NCBI RefSeq assembly: GCF_003573695.1 | Contig: NC_039362.1 | Coordinates: forward strand, 195,893,084 to 195,957,083 | DNA: 64,000 nt | From: Papaver somniferum | Taxonomy: Eukaryota; Streptophyta; Magnoliopsida; Ranunculales; Papaveraceae | Reading direction: 5' to 3' | Part shown: one piece after another, positions 22,276 through 33,667 of the stretch | Layout: each line of letters opens with the position of its first letter | Position numbering within the stretch: the stretch's first letter is position 1 | Notes under the pieces: generated by a model | What the model saw: the letters and a program-made list of their open reading frames with translations, nothing else | What the model was told of the DNA's origin: nothing | The model's database searches: none | Program-made: the position numbers and the translations under genes

Positions 22276-23607
22276 TGTTCTCATATAGAGTTTTTAGCCT
22301 TGTTAGTTTTGACTTGTGTTTATAAAAAAAAGTAGAAAAAAGAAAAGAAAAAAAAATAATAAACTCCTAAGTCTAGCAATTTGTGCCTTACACTAATGGA
22401 AACATCGTGGTTGTAGGAGTGGAGGAACCCATTAGTAGAGTCTATTCATGTGAAAATGAACAAAATATAAAAATAAACAACATGTTAGTTGTCACCATAT
22501 CTCGGAGTCGTCACCATATCACGTTCTATTTTTATTTTTCCATATTTATCTATTGTTTCTCTAAGTGAATTGGTGGGGCACGAACATCGAATTGTTATCA
22601 CTGCTAGGATGAAATAGAGTGATTGAGGAGACCTAATATTGGAAAGAGTATCCTTTTGGAAAGGGAGAAGCATATAAATAGAAAAGTTTTTCTCTTAACC
22701 TAGATATCTCCATAAGGGAGACTTCTACTTGCTTTCTAGGGTTTCACATGATAGATTCTTCTAAACTCTTTGTGATGATTTCCAAAAACCCAAGTAGTTG
22801 ATTTTATTATTGGTTGAAGATGTAGTTGGATTTTGCAACCAAGTTATGATTTTTATGAATTAGTTTTCTCTCAATATTATCGTTTGATTTCTACGGGTTA
22901 TAATAATTGCATGATTGATGTATTGCAATATGATTGAATGTTTGTTTTGTTAAGTCTAGAATTGATTGAACATACATCCATATATATAGCTATTCTAGGG
23001 TTTATCATCGAGCGATAACCTTGGATACGAGTAGCATGATATGATTACGGTTTGTAGTGATACACTCTTGTAATCATATGTAGAAATTGACCTTTGTCCG
23101 AATTGTCATGCGCAATGTATGACAATTGCATTGATTAGAATATTTCTTAAACTTAATGCTCCTAAGAATTGAACTTAATTAGCGCAAGGCGTTAGGTTAT
23201 TCTTTAGGTAGAATCCACATACGCAGCTCTAATGTGTGTGTTGATGACTTAGGAAATTTACGGAGTATTCTTGCTATAAGGTATTCTTTGGCTTTTGATG
23301 ATAACGAGATTAAATACGAATTGTAATCATACATTCAAAACTTGTTTGCTAATGAAGATGAAATATTTATCCAATATTTTATCATTCTTGACTTGCGCGC
23401 TATATTGTTTTGTTTTCTTTTATTTTACTTTTAGATTATAAAAATCAGAAAACCCCCCGTGTTACTTATAAGAAACTGAAGCATATTGACAACCTAGTCC
23501 TCTTTGTGGGAACGATCATTTCTTACCCTTTCTTACCCTTGATATATTATATATTTTGAGTAGTGAGAAAGTAATTTATTTTTGACGCATACGACAGCGA
23601 TCAAATT
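22276..23607 (+). repeat. 3' LTR of element C
   Basis: 22622-23607 is clearly homologous to 12105-13085, including TATAAATAG (22674-22682). The part 22276-22621 follows the polypurine tract but does not match the 5' side, so one of the two LTRs has been rearranged. It ends GACAGCGATCAAATTTTG, then D sequence resumes. Confidence 0.75.
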
Positions 23608-24180
23608 TTGAGGGTAGCCTATCCGAAGGGTCATCAGATGTTGATCCCAAACACAGACGAAACAAGAACTGAATCGACGAAGTAAATATTGACTACGAGA
23701 CCGAGAATCTCGCAGCCACAAACCCAAAGCGAGGGGAGAACTCGGGGTCAACTCGCTCTAAGATTGTGTCGTACGTTGAACGATCGGACAATGACTCAGG
23801 GAGATCAAGGCATCACCCCCATGAACCATCTTTCTCGCCCGAGAGAGCTCTAGGAAGACGAAAGAAGGCCGAAACCAGGCGAGATGAGGACGAACTCCAA
23901 GCCCGAGTCAACCGACTCAAAGTAATGTATAGAGAAGCTACAGGGAAGCAGGAGAATAAGAAGTTGGCAGTAGTCATGAGAGAAACAGGACAATCTCCCT
24001 TATTCGAAAATCTATTAAGAAAACAATTCCCAATGAAATACTCCCTACCGGTATTCACACCCCCGTTCACAGGAATAAGAGATGAAACTGAGCACCTTAA
24101 GACTTACCGTATGAAACCGACCACTGGGCATCCATACATCGTGTGGAGATCCGCCGCGAGGCACAATACTTAGGCTGTAA
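23608..24180 (+). pseudogene. Capsid part of gag, element D (continued)
   Basis: The frame from 23766 contains a basic and acidic linker (EDELQARVNRLKVMYREATGKQ) followed by SPLFENLLRKQFPMKYSLPVF and DETEHLKTYR. This matches the layout of plant Tat gag, where SPF...P..FK.P....YDG..DP..H...Y opens the capsid. The rest of the capsid and the zinc knuckle are missing; the frame stops at 24171 and a deletion joins to the protease region. It belongs with 9589-10118 across insertion C. Confidence 0.7.
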
Positions 24181-24299
24181 TACCATATCACATTCGGTGA
24201 TAACCACCCTCGTACGATAAGGAAATACTACTGGACGACTTCATAAACGAAACTTCAACGACGATGAAGTTTTCAGTACATCAAGAGAACCCCAATTGG

Positions 24300-25010
24300 A
24301 GGAATGGATGAAACTTCCCATTACCTTTTCAGCCTCAGAAGCACCAGAAGGAGGACAAAACCAATGATCCACTAGTGGTCACGATGGCCATCGCACTCCC
24401 CGAGCACGAGTGGGATGAGACAAAAAACGAAGCACTACCATGGGCGATGCCCAGAATCCTGATCGATGGCGGCAGTTCTGTGAAGATCTTATTCTATGAA
24501 ACATTTAAAACAAATGGGCCTCAAAGATGAATGTCTCGTACCCGCCACTTATAACATATTTGGCTTCAACGGGTCATCAACCCTCCCAAAGGGTGAGGTA
24601 ACGTTAGAAATTCGGGTACGAAAGATCCTCACCATAACCACCTTCTGTGTGGTATATGTACTATCACCTTACACAACCATCGTGGGACGATCCTGGGTCC
24701 ACGGAACCAAAGGAGTGGCCTCGACTTACCATCAAAGGATAAGATTTCCTACGCCTGAGGTAGTGGCGGAAATCATTGGAGATCTCGAAGGAGCAAAATA
24801 TTTTTACGAGACGGAAGTTCAATACGGAGAGAACAAAATAAACTCTGCCATAGCAAAAAAGAAACGAGCTAAAAATGCCGAAAATCCGGCCGAAATCGAT
24901 GCTTACATAGCTAGAACGAATAAGGCGAGACGATCAGGCAATGAACTCGCAATAGACAATAACCCCCCATCGGACTCACCCTTGGGACCAATACAAAACC
25001 TCTCTGATAT
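24300..25010 (+). pseudogene. Protease region of element D, truncated
   Basis: Around 24370-24490 an out-of-frame segment reads MAIALPEHEWD and ILIDGGSSVKILFYE, an aspartic protease active site (D-G-G-S-S in place of DTGSS). The frame then shifts and 24496-25010 continues with LPKGEVTLEI, VGRSWVHGTKGVASTYHQRIRFPTP, the normal protease C-terminal part, and the linker. Sequence changes to MULE flank at about 25010; RT, RNase H, integrase and the 3' LTR of D are absent from the window. Confidence 0.8.
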
Positions 25011-25099
25011 ATTTGTTTTAGAACCTTGTTTGTGTTTTCAATTTTAATTGGGTTTGTGTTTTTCAATTTAATAAGCCTAAAATTTAGAATACAGGATGT

Positions 25100-25860
25100 T
25101 TTTCGGAAACCTGCAATTTTTACACAACTAACCGAACTTGAAGTTCAGTAACCTGTGATAAATTCAGGGTCACCGAACTGAGTTTTCGGTAACCTTCTAA
25201 ATCCTACCAGATTACCGAAGACAGAGTTTGGTTACCTCGCAACATTTTCACTGGTCACCGAACTCTGTAGGCTGAAGCACTTCATCCATAAAGGCTGAAG
25301 ATATTATTTCGGTTACCACAGTATGATATGATAGGTCACCGAACTCAGAGTTCGGTTACCAAAGCATAATTTCTTTGGTAACCGAAATCTTTTCTGGAGA
25401 CTCAAAATTTTGCTATTGCACATGTTGGAAAAGTCATTCTCTTGATGCTGAAATCACAGAAACCAACTCTTAGGTTTGTTTTGGTGTGTTTTGTGTATCA
25501 TGTACATGTTCAGTTTGTTTGTGAGCCTTCACAAAAAGGTTCGGTTACCACATGTTTTACCATGCAACCGAACTATACAGTTCGGTTAGCAAAGCATAAT
25601 TTCTTAGGTAACCGAACTATTCTCTGGAGACTCAAAATTTTGTTGTTGCACATGTTGGAAAAGTCATTCTCTTGATGCAGAAATCACAGAAACCAACTCT
25701 TAGGTTTGTTTTGGAGTGTTTCTTGTATCATATACATGTTCAGTTTGTCTGTGAGCCTTCACGAAAAGGTTCTTCTACCACATGTATTTATCATGCAATC
25801 GAACTAAAAGTTCGGTTGGCTCGCAAGTTTTTATTTCCTAACCGAATTCATAATTTTGAA
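25100..25860. repeat. Left array of GTTCGGTTACC repeats with a 230-bp tandem duplication
   Basis: At least a dozen copies of GGTAACCGAACT and its complement, often paired head to head as near-palindromes (25337-25363; 25565-25591). Within it, 25394-25623 and 25624-25853 are tandem copies of a 230-bp unit starting CTGGAGACTCAAAATTTTG. Confidence 0.85.
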
Positions 25861-26009
25861 ATTAAAATGTACTTTATCTGACACAAATATAGTACATAAT
25901 TTTGAAATTATAATGTAATATCAATTAACGGCTAATTTTGTAGCTGTTATACACCTAAGTGGTATATATATGTCTCATAGTTAACATTTTGTTTCAAAAT
26001 CTCCTAAAA

Positions 26010-26411
26010 ATGGCAGCTAGTAGTCCTAAATTTACTCTATATGAAGATCTTTCTCTTTGCAGAAACTACATATTATACTATCCAAAGAGGGGTGAAGAAC
26101 GAAGAATGAATGGTATTATGAGTCAAAGTTATTGGGGGAAAATTCATGAGAAATTCTGCTCCGACACAACAAACCCTTATAACCGTGATTATATAGCTTT
26201 GTTCATTCGATTTGGAAAGATTAGAGATAGAGTTGTGGAATTTATGGCTTTATTTCGTATTGTAAGGCGATATCGACTTAGGGGTGAAGGATTAGACGAA
26301 ATCATTTTAACATCAAAAAACGAATGGCGAAGATGGAAGAGAAAGGATTTCAAATATGAATACCATTTCCGCCTCCTCAAAGACTTTTTCATAACACGTT
26401 TCGGGTATTAA
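26010..26411 (+). CDS. SANT/Myb-like accessory protein of the MULE
   Basis: 133 codons from the ATG after CTCCTAAAA. The order FTLYEDLSLCRNYI, QSYWGKIHEKF, IRFGKIRDRVVEFMALFRIV, LTSKNEWRRWKRKDFKYEYHFRLLKDF follows the plant SANT-like proteins (often annotated as glutathione S-transferase T3-like or PIF/Harbinger ORF1-like): F..EED..LC.A..., QS.FW.RI...F, L..RW..I...V..F...Y, and a final KFK..HCW..LK. The usual central Trp of the second helix is not obvious, so the copy may be diverged. It lies between two GTTCGGTTACC arrays and converges with the OTU end of the transposase, suggesting it is part of the same transposon. Such proteins can bind DNA; no function is proven here. Confidence 0.6.
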   Translation: MAASSPKFTLYEDLSLCRNYILYYPKRGEERRMNGIMSQSYWGKIHEKFCSDTTNPYNRDYIALFIRFGKIRDRVVEFMALFRIVRRYRLRGEGLDEIILTSKNEWRRWKRKDFKYEYHFRLLKDFFITRFGY

Positions 26412-26439
26412 ATGTTATGTAATATTATTTTGGAAAGTC

Positions 26440-26760
26440 CTGTAAAAGTTCGGCATTGGCCTGTAATTTCGTTACGTAACCGAACTTCTGTTAGGTGCAG
26501 TTCGGCATTGTCCTGTAATTTCATTTCCTAACCGAACTTCAATGTCAAATTCAGCAGTTAATATGTTAGGCTTTTGAACTACAGTTCGGCAACCTGGTAT
26601 TATTTGGGCAGCTAACCGAACATGTTGTTCGGTTACCTGGTGAATTTTTTTAGGTTGCCGAACAGGTGTTCGGCTACCTGCAATATTTGGGCAGCTAACC
26701 GAACATGACTTCAGCAATCTCTATAATAATATGTGCCAACCGAACTATTATCTTGCAACT
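26440..26760. repeat. Second left array of GTTCGGTTACC-type repeats
   Basis: Variants GTTCGGCATTGGCCTGTAATTTCGTTACGTAACCGAAC, GTTCGGTTACC and CTAACCGAAC recur every 30-50 bp between the SANT-like ORF and the OTU domain. Confidence 0.8.
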
Positions 26761-26855
26761 CCATAAAATACTAACGTTTACTCAATAATTAATACCACTC
26801 TTCAAAAATATAGTATTCCATTGATAAGCATACTTAGTTCCATTACATGTGTCAT

Positions 26856-27741
26856 TTAATCATCCTCAAGAGAAATTTGACCTTCATGTACAATTTCTTC
26901 CGACTTCTTCAAAGCATTCCACATCTCCATGTTAGGCTCATACATGATACACCAACCAATATTCTATCCGGATTAAATGCAGGCCAATAAGAGGTTCAAC
27001 ATATTGGAGGCAATAGACAATCGGGTTTTAACCGGAGGCCTATAAAGTGGTTGTAGTTAATCAATGCCATCACATATCTCCTTTGTTTGAGTTTCTCGAC
27101 ACATACGGTTGTTTTCGGGGTGAAGGTGAAACTAGCATATAATTTTCAGAAATAATGAACCACAAAATTGAAAGCCTCGGCGATTAATTGTCCACATATC
27201 GGCATGATCATCCAACAATCCGATGTCATTGGATGGCCCCCATGAAGACGACGTTGATACCCAACAAATTGCTCATTGAGACTACCCTCCCCATCGCACA
27301 ACATTGTCTTGTAAAATGGAGGATTCTCCTTTAGTTCAGACAACAACCTTTGCCTTATATGAGTGATATCACACCCATTATATCGCTTCGCACCTTCGAT
27401 GAAAGGCCCAAGTTGCTGATTGACAACATGAAAATCACAATTACCATCCGAAGGAACGTCGTCGGTGGATATAACGTATTCTCTAATGTATAGAGGTAGC
27501 TCATTCAAATAGTCTTTATTTGGAGCCTCAATCTTCACGTCTAGGGAAGATGGTTGGATGGGGCACATTGGAGACTTAAGCTTCACGTCGCCGGAAGATG
27601 GTTGGCTTGGTTGTAATTGACACATCAGACCCTTTTTCTTCAAATCTCGCTCACTTGTTTCGCCTTTCTCCTCAATACTCCTACCCCGTTTCTTAGTTTT
27701 CTCCAAGTACATTGCCGCAGTATACTCATGGCCACAAGGAT
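26856..27741 (-). pseudogene. OTU-like cysteine protease domain of the MULE protein
   Basis: The frame of 27712-27146 begins with a Lys/Glu linker, repeats a QPSxxDVK module, then VPSDGNCDFHVVNQQLG, the Asp-Gly-Asn-Cys active-site motif of OTU cysteine proteases. It continues RLLSELKE, and after the stop at 27146 a shifted frame gives YVMALINYNHFIGLRL with the matching catalytic His, ending at 26856. In many plant MULEs an OTU domain follows the transposase in one polyprotein. Here the frame joins the transposase C-terminus (NNRDP, then CGHEYTAAMYLEK) once F and one AGGAT copy are removed. Broken by at least one frameshift or stop. Confidence 0.75.
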
Positions 27742-28213
27742 TGTAGGATCATAATCTCGCAACGACAATATTTCAGCGAAATTATCAACAACACAATACA
27801 ACAGCGTCGCAGAACAATTTCAGGAAGAATATAATAAATGACCTCAGCTACGATCACGAGAAAGATGTGATAGTCCTGCGAAAATTAGAGAGCTTGCGAA
27901 ATTAATATTGGTAAAGTTGCGAGAATGTCGCAGATCATACCCGAAAATAAAGGACAGATTAGCTGTCATCCACTATGTATTTCCCTATAAATAGTCGTTC
28001 AGTTGTAAAGGAAAGAGAGAGATCTTTTTTTGGGTGAGAAGCAAGTAAATAAGAGAGAGAAAATCTAGAGCACTGGTTATTCTCGATTCCTTTATCTTTT
28101 CTTGTAAGATTGTTCAAAGATTCATCAATAAAATTAAGATTGTTAATCTAAAATGAGTTGAATGTTAATGAAATCATATGAGGGGTGTAGTGTAAGAATT
28201 TCCTGCAACTACA
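27742..28213 (+). repeat. 5' LTR of element F
   Basis: 472 bp, TGTAGGATCATAATC to CTGCAACTACA, TATA box TATAAATA at 27986-27993. The first ~240 bp match the 3' LTR closely; the last ~220 bp match B's LTR type instead (ends GATTGTTAATCTAAAATGAG). Confidence 0.93.
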
Positions 28214-28216
28214 TAA

Positions 28217-28233
28217 TGGCGCTAGAAACAGGG
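28217..28233 (+). promoter_or_regulatory. Primer binding site of element F
   Basis: TGGCGCTAGAAACAGGG, 3 nt after the LTR, identical to the sites of D and G. Confidence 0.85.
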
Positions 28234-28259
28234 AATCTGAAGATCGAAAGTTGAAGATT

Positions 28260-31200
28260 GTTGTTGAGAATATTCAAATCAAGAAAGTGATTAAATAAAT
28301 CAGTGAACCAGTCAAAACAAAAATGATTAGAGTCAATGCAGATGACAAAAGATTGGAGTGTAATATGATAACAAAAACGATGGTTAATGAATTCCATGAA
28401 AACATCAAAGGAAGAATACATAAACGAAATTTTGAAGGAAGAAAAGTTATGGCGGTGGAAAAGACATCACCCTTGAAAGATTGGGAAAAGCAAAAAATTA
28501 CATTCATGGCGGCAGAAATACCAAAAGAAAATTTGAACCACACATCTCCATTGGTTATCACAGTGCCTATTACGCGAAAAGAGAAGGAGACAACGACAAA
28601 ATCCACAGGAGAATGGATATTGAACATAACTTTAATCGATACAAGAAGTTCAGTGGATATAATATTTTATCACGCATTTCGGGGAATGGGATTTAAAGAT
28701 GAAGAAATGTCCAGTTCAACATATTTTTTTCACGGCTTTGGAAAATCCACAACAAAACCTAAAGGAGAGATAGTGGTACGAATTCCACTTGGAGAAATCG
28801 AAACACATGTAATGTTGTGCGTGGTGGATATGGAATCGCCATATAATATGTTATTAGGAAGACCATGGATACATGCGATAAAACCTGTGGTATCAACGTT
28901 GCATCAATGTATTAAATTCCCCACACCAAATGGAATAGGTGAAATCAGAGGAGATGTTGAGAATGCGAAATTATGTCATCAAATTGAAGTAAAGCATTAT
29001 GAGGACAAGCAAAAAAAAAACAATTTCGCAGAAAGTTGGGAAAGGAAGCAAAGAAAGAAGAAGAATTTAGAGTATATATGATAAGGGCAAAAGAAGGCAA
29101 AGGAATATCCAGCGAAATTTCGGAAGAAGGAGAAGGACCTATGAAAACAATAAAAGAACCAACACCAATGGGAGAACCTAAACCCAGTTACACCGCCGCA
29201 GAACCAACAAAAGAAATAAACGTTGGGACTATAGAGGAACCTCTAATATCGAGAATTGGAACCAAAATGGATATGAAAGAAGAAGAAAGAACTGTTAACT
29301 TGTTGCGAGAATATAAAGATGTTTTCGCATGAAGCATGGATGAGATACCGAATAGATCCATCAATTGCATGCCACAAGTTGGGGATTAACAAAAATGTGA
29401 GACCATTTAAACAGAGAATAAGAAAAATTTCAACAACTTACCATTCCCAAATAGAAGAAGAACTACAGAAAATGCTTGATGCGGGAATCATAAGAGAAGC
29501 TAAATACCCATAATGGATAGCGAATATGGTCATTGTCCCAAAGAAAAACAAAGGAATCAGGATTTGCATAGATTTCACTGATTTAAACAAAGCTTGCCCC
29601 AAAGATAGTTTTCCGTTACCAGATATTCCTCAAATGGTGGAATCCGCGGCAGGAAAAGATAGGGTATCATCTTTAGATGGGTACAAAGGGTATAACAAAA
29701 TCCCTCTCGCTGAAGAAGATCAAGAACATACTGATTTCTTTTCCCCTAGAGGTTTATATTGTTACACGTAAATGCCATTTGGTTTGCGAAATGCGGGAGC
29801 GACATATCAAAGAATGGTAGAGAAGGTATTCGCGAAATGGATACACAAAACATTAGAATTATACGTGGACGACATGTTAGTAAAGAGTAAAGAACCAAAG
29901 ACCAAGTACATGACCTGAGGGAGAGTTTTGAACAAATGCGGCAGTATAACATTAAACTGAATCCTGAGAAGTGTACTATTGGAGTTGCATCGGGAAAAAT
30001 TTTAGGCTACATTGTATCAAAGGAAGGAATACAGGTTGATCCAGAAAAAGTGTAAGCAGTTCGTGACATGCCAACACCAGCAACAAAAAAAATGTACAGA
30101 AGTTGAATAGACTTTTAGCTTCGCTGGGGAGATTCATTTCGCGATCATCAGAAAAATGCAAATATTTTTTTTATATACTCAAGAAGGGGGGGAAATTCAA
30201 ATGGACTGATGAATGCGAAAAAGCTTTTCAAGGGATCAAAGAACATCTTATGAATACAACTATTTTACAAAAGGCAGAATCATGAGAAGAATTATTGATC
30301 TATCTTGCGACGACGTCGCATGCATTAAGTGTTGTGTTATTGCGAGTAGACGCAGGAGTGGAGAAACCCATTTATTACATTAGCAAAACTTTTAATACTG
30401 CCGAGAAGAATTACTCAAAGATTGAAAAAATTAATCTTAGCATTAGTTTATGCATCATTTAAGCTCCGCATATACTTTCAAGCACACAAGATAAAGGTAT
30501 TAACAAAAGTACCAATTGAATCAGTGATGAAGAATTCTAAAAGATCAGGAAGAGTGGAGAGATGGAATGCACAAGTAGGCCACTTTGATATTAAATATGA
30601 AATTTTGTCTTCACCAAAATCACAAGTTGTTGCAGATTTCTTGGCAGAATTTCCTTTAGAAGAAGATGAAGCAGTAGAAGAAATGATGGATGTAGAAGAA
30701 GAGCATGGAGATCCAAAAGATTTATTAACAGAACCAAATAGATGGGAGATATTGATAGATGGATCATCAAATGGATAAGGAAATGGAGTTGGAATTGTTT
30801 TAATTTTGCCAGAAGGAATAAAGATGGATTTTTCATTCAGATTGGAATTTGCATCCACTAATAATGAAACAGAATATGAAGCTGTGATACATGCCTTAAA
30901 ATTCGCAATAAAAATAAAACTAGAAAATGCCAGGATTACTAGTGATTCGCAGCTAGTTATTCTCCAAATAAAGGGAGAGTATACTACAAATGAACCATCC
31001 TTGAAGAAATACAAGAAGCTGGTTGAAGAATTGTCAGCGAAAATCCCAAAAATAAAATGGAGGCACATTTCAAAAAAGGACAACAGTCTCGCAGACGCTT
31101 TTGCTTTCATCTCAAGCATGATGACAGATCCAACTGCGAGATGCATAAAAATACAAACACTTCTGTCACCATCAATCAATAAAGAAGAAGAAGACGTGGA

Positions 31201-32497
31201 TGTGATGATAATAGACAATGAAGAAAAAGAACAAATGAACAATATCGCAGACTGGAGAATGGAACTTCATGCATATTTGGTGAAAGGAGAAACACCAAGA
31301 AATAGATTTGAAACACACAAGTTAAAAAGTCGTGCAACGAATTATAAATTAAGAGATGGGTTGCTACACCGAAAATATTTTAGTGGACCATCACTCAGAT
31401 GTTTGACACGAGAGGAAGGAGAAAAGGTGCTAAAAATGTTACATAGTGGGGATGCTGGCAATCATGGTGGAGGAAGATCTTTGGCACATAGAGCAAAAAT
31501 GCAAGGTTATTACTGGCCATACATGCATGAAGATGCAAAACAAATATCAAGACATTGCGAAGATTTTCAGCGGCATGGAAAGAAAATACATGCACCTAGA
31601 GCACCATTGTCATCTTCAACCAGTGTGTGGCCTTTTGGAAAGTGGGGCTTAGATATTGTGGGGCCATTTTTACCAAGATCTGGACAATGAAGATACTTAA
31701 TAGTCGCAACAGATTATTTCATAAAATGGACAGAAGTGAAGGCAGTACAGCATATTCGCGACAAAGATATCTTTACATTCATATTCGAAAATATCATTTG
31801 CCGATTCGGAATTCCTGCACAGTTGGTATCTGATAATGGGAAACAGTTTGAAGGACAGAATATAGAAATGCTACTTAATGCATTCAAGATAAAATGTGGA
31901 AAGTCTACTCCTTTGTATCCACAAGCTAATGGGCAAGTAGAAGCAATAAACAAAACAATTGCAGATATATTAAAGAAGAAATTGGAAGGACATCACAGAG
32001 CATGGTGTGAACAAGTACATAATGCAGTATGGTCTTATAATACAACTAGAAGAGAAGCTACTGGAATGTCACCTTTTTGTTTAACATACGGAGTTGAAGC
32101 GGTGTTACCAACAGAAGTTGTTATTCTGACAACAAAAAGAGAAGCTTGGGAGAAAAATCTTAGTGCGGGCTTGATTTTAAATAAACTTGATGAATTAGAA
32201 GAAAGAAGAGAAAAATCTTTACAACATATGGAGAATTATCAGCGAAGATTAGCCCGAGAATATAATAAACGTGTCAAAATACGCGAATTTCAACCAAGAG
32301 ATTTAGTTCTGCGAGAAACACCAATATATCAGCGAGAAAATGGTGGAAAATTAGCGAAAAAATGGGATGGACCTTACATCATTAAGGAGATAGTTGGAAC
32401 AGGAGCTTATACAATAATGGATCCAGAAGGAAGAGATGTTGGTCATAGATTAGACAGACCATGGAACAGGTTGTACTTAAAAAGATATTATCCGTAA
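28260..32497 (+). pseudogene. pol of element F: protease, RT, RNase H, second RNase H, integrase
   Basis: Order seen: protease (LIDTRSSVDIIFYHAF, 28323 frame; Gly of DTGSS changed to Arg), RT (CIDFTDLNKACPKDSFPLP near 29565; YVDDM near 29865), RNase H (YYISKTFNTAEKNYSKIEK, 30370-30430), second plant-type RNase H of the Tat lineage (WEILIDGSSNG ... TNNETEYEAVIHALKFA, from 30745), and integrase with its zinc-binding part (LHSGDAGNHGG ... CEDF, second Cys lost), GLDIVGPF, VSDNGKQF and NGQVEA catalytic blocks, ending RYYP-stop at 32497. Lesions include a poly-A slip near 29009, stops at 29330, 29512, 29769, 30052, 30282, 30776 and 31688, and a 2-bp loss near 29350. No gag precedes the protease. 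Confidence 0.93.
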
Positions 32498-33667
32498 GAA
32501 GCTTTGAGAAGTTTTCGCAAAGATAATCACAGAACAAAGACATAAAAGAAAGGGGCGAACCTTTATGGCGTACACCCTAGTTCGCGAATAAAATTTCGCA
32601 AGAGGAAAATGTAAGACCTAAAGTACGTCATATTAGGGGGTACCTGTTGCATGGCTCAGGGAAAGGCTACACCGCCGCCGGAACCTGAGTCATGGATATT
32701 TGGGGTCAATAAAGCCCATCTGGGAGAGGCACCTTGGATTCTGAACTTAAGCAGATGACTTGGGTTGGGCGACTAAGGTAATATGGACTCTCCAAAGGAG
32801 TGCAGATCTGATCAAGGCACCGAGGTACACGGTTGAGTCAAGAGTGCCAGGGACGTTTCAAGCGTACCTTGCCATTCTTGAAAAGTCTTGGCTTATACTG
32901 CACTCGGCCTGAAGAAAACCCCACTTAAGGTGCAGTCTCGTAACCATAAACCCTATAGGTAAAATGGATAAGAGGCTGCGAAAACAACTGGTTGTTGTTA
33001 AGACTGGATGGGAGGATCTAACCTTGTATGGTAGAAGTACGCCTCCTTGAAGGGGCAACCAGGGGGGAGATAAGGGCGGCATCCTCCATTAGGGAGATGA
33101 TAAGTGTCTTAAGACGCAAATGTCATGAGGCTTTTTATTCGCGAGGATATTAAGGCTTGTCATATTTGTGCAACAATCCTGAAGAGGCAATAATACAAAA
33201 GAAAAGGATAAGACGAGATCAATGGGTTTTCGCATGAAAGTGCGAAGACGTCCTGCGATTTCGTCGCAAGACGGCAATGTCATGGGGATTTATTTTCGCA
33301 AGAATATTTAGGCCTGTCATATTTTCGCAACATTCCTGAAGAGGCCATAATACAAAAGAAAAAGTTAAGACAAGATCAATGGGTTTTTGCGTGAAAGTGC
33401 AAGGACGTCCTGCGATTTTGTCACAATGACAAGAGGTGGCATAATAAGACCTTTAATTAGGAAGGCAAAATAAAACCACATGATAAAACAAAATATTTAT
33501 AAGTATTCGTAACAAATTATTTTTTGCAAGAAAGATAATGAGAGGCAAGTATGGGAATCCATACACAAGAAGCATTATCTTTCTCATCAACAAAATATTA
33601 AAAGGAAAAGTTGATTCCAAAGTTGGTTGAAAAATGGAACTCGCAAGAGTGATAAAAATAAGACAGT
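32498..33667. other. Untranslated block between pol and antisense gene, element F
   Basis: Conserved with B and H as sequence but without a conserved ORF. It includes GGTACCTGTTGCATGGCTCAGG (near 32638) and repeated TTCGCA/TGCGA words. Confidence 0.7.

Larger units (their letters stand above)
10152..23607 (+). mobile_element. Element C: pol-less Athila-type LTR retrotransposon, split by B
   Basis: A ~980-bp direct repeat (12105-13085 and 22622-23607) flanks an internal region. That region starts with an Asp-tRNA-type primer binding site and ends with AAGTGTGGGGGAG-type purine tracts. The phrase TTTAAACCAAGCGCTAAATGGGAGGCAACCCA (near 21860-21890) marks the 3' end of Athila-type coding regions. 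Left and right frames are one ORF interrupted by B. Removing B leaves roughly 2 kb of internal sequence with no RT, RNase H or integrase. The left boundary is inferred from TGATAGGTGTC at 10152 and is uncertain, and I found no convincing target duplication. C sits inside gag of D. Confidence 0.65.

Noticed and set aside
25442..25881. Two similar small ORFs in tandem at 25442 and 25672
   Set aside because: They result from the 230-bp duplication within the repeat array and are not genes.
30478..31242. 254-codon minus-strand ORF in F (and its twin at 62097-62831 in G)
   Set aside because: It is the antisense shadow of the second RNase H coding region; codon structure belongs to the plus strand.
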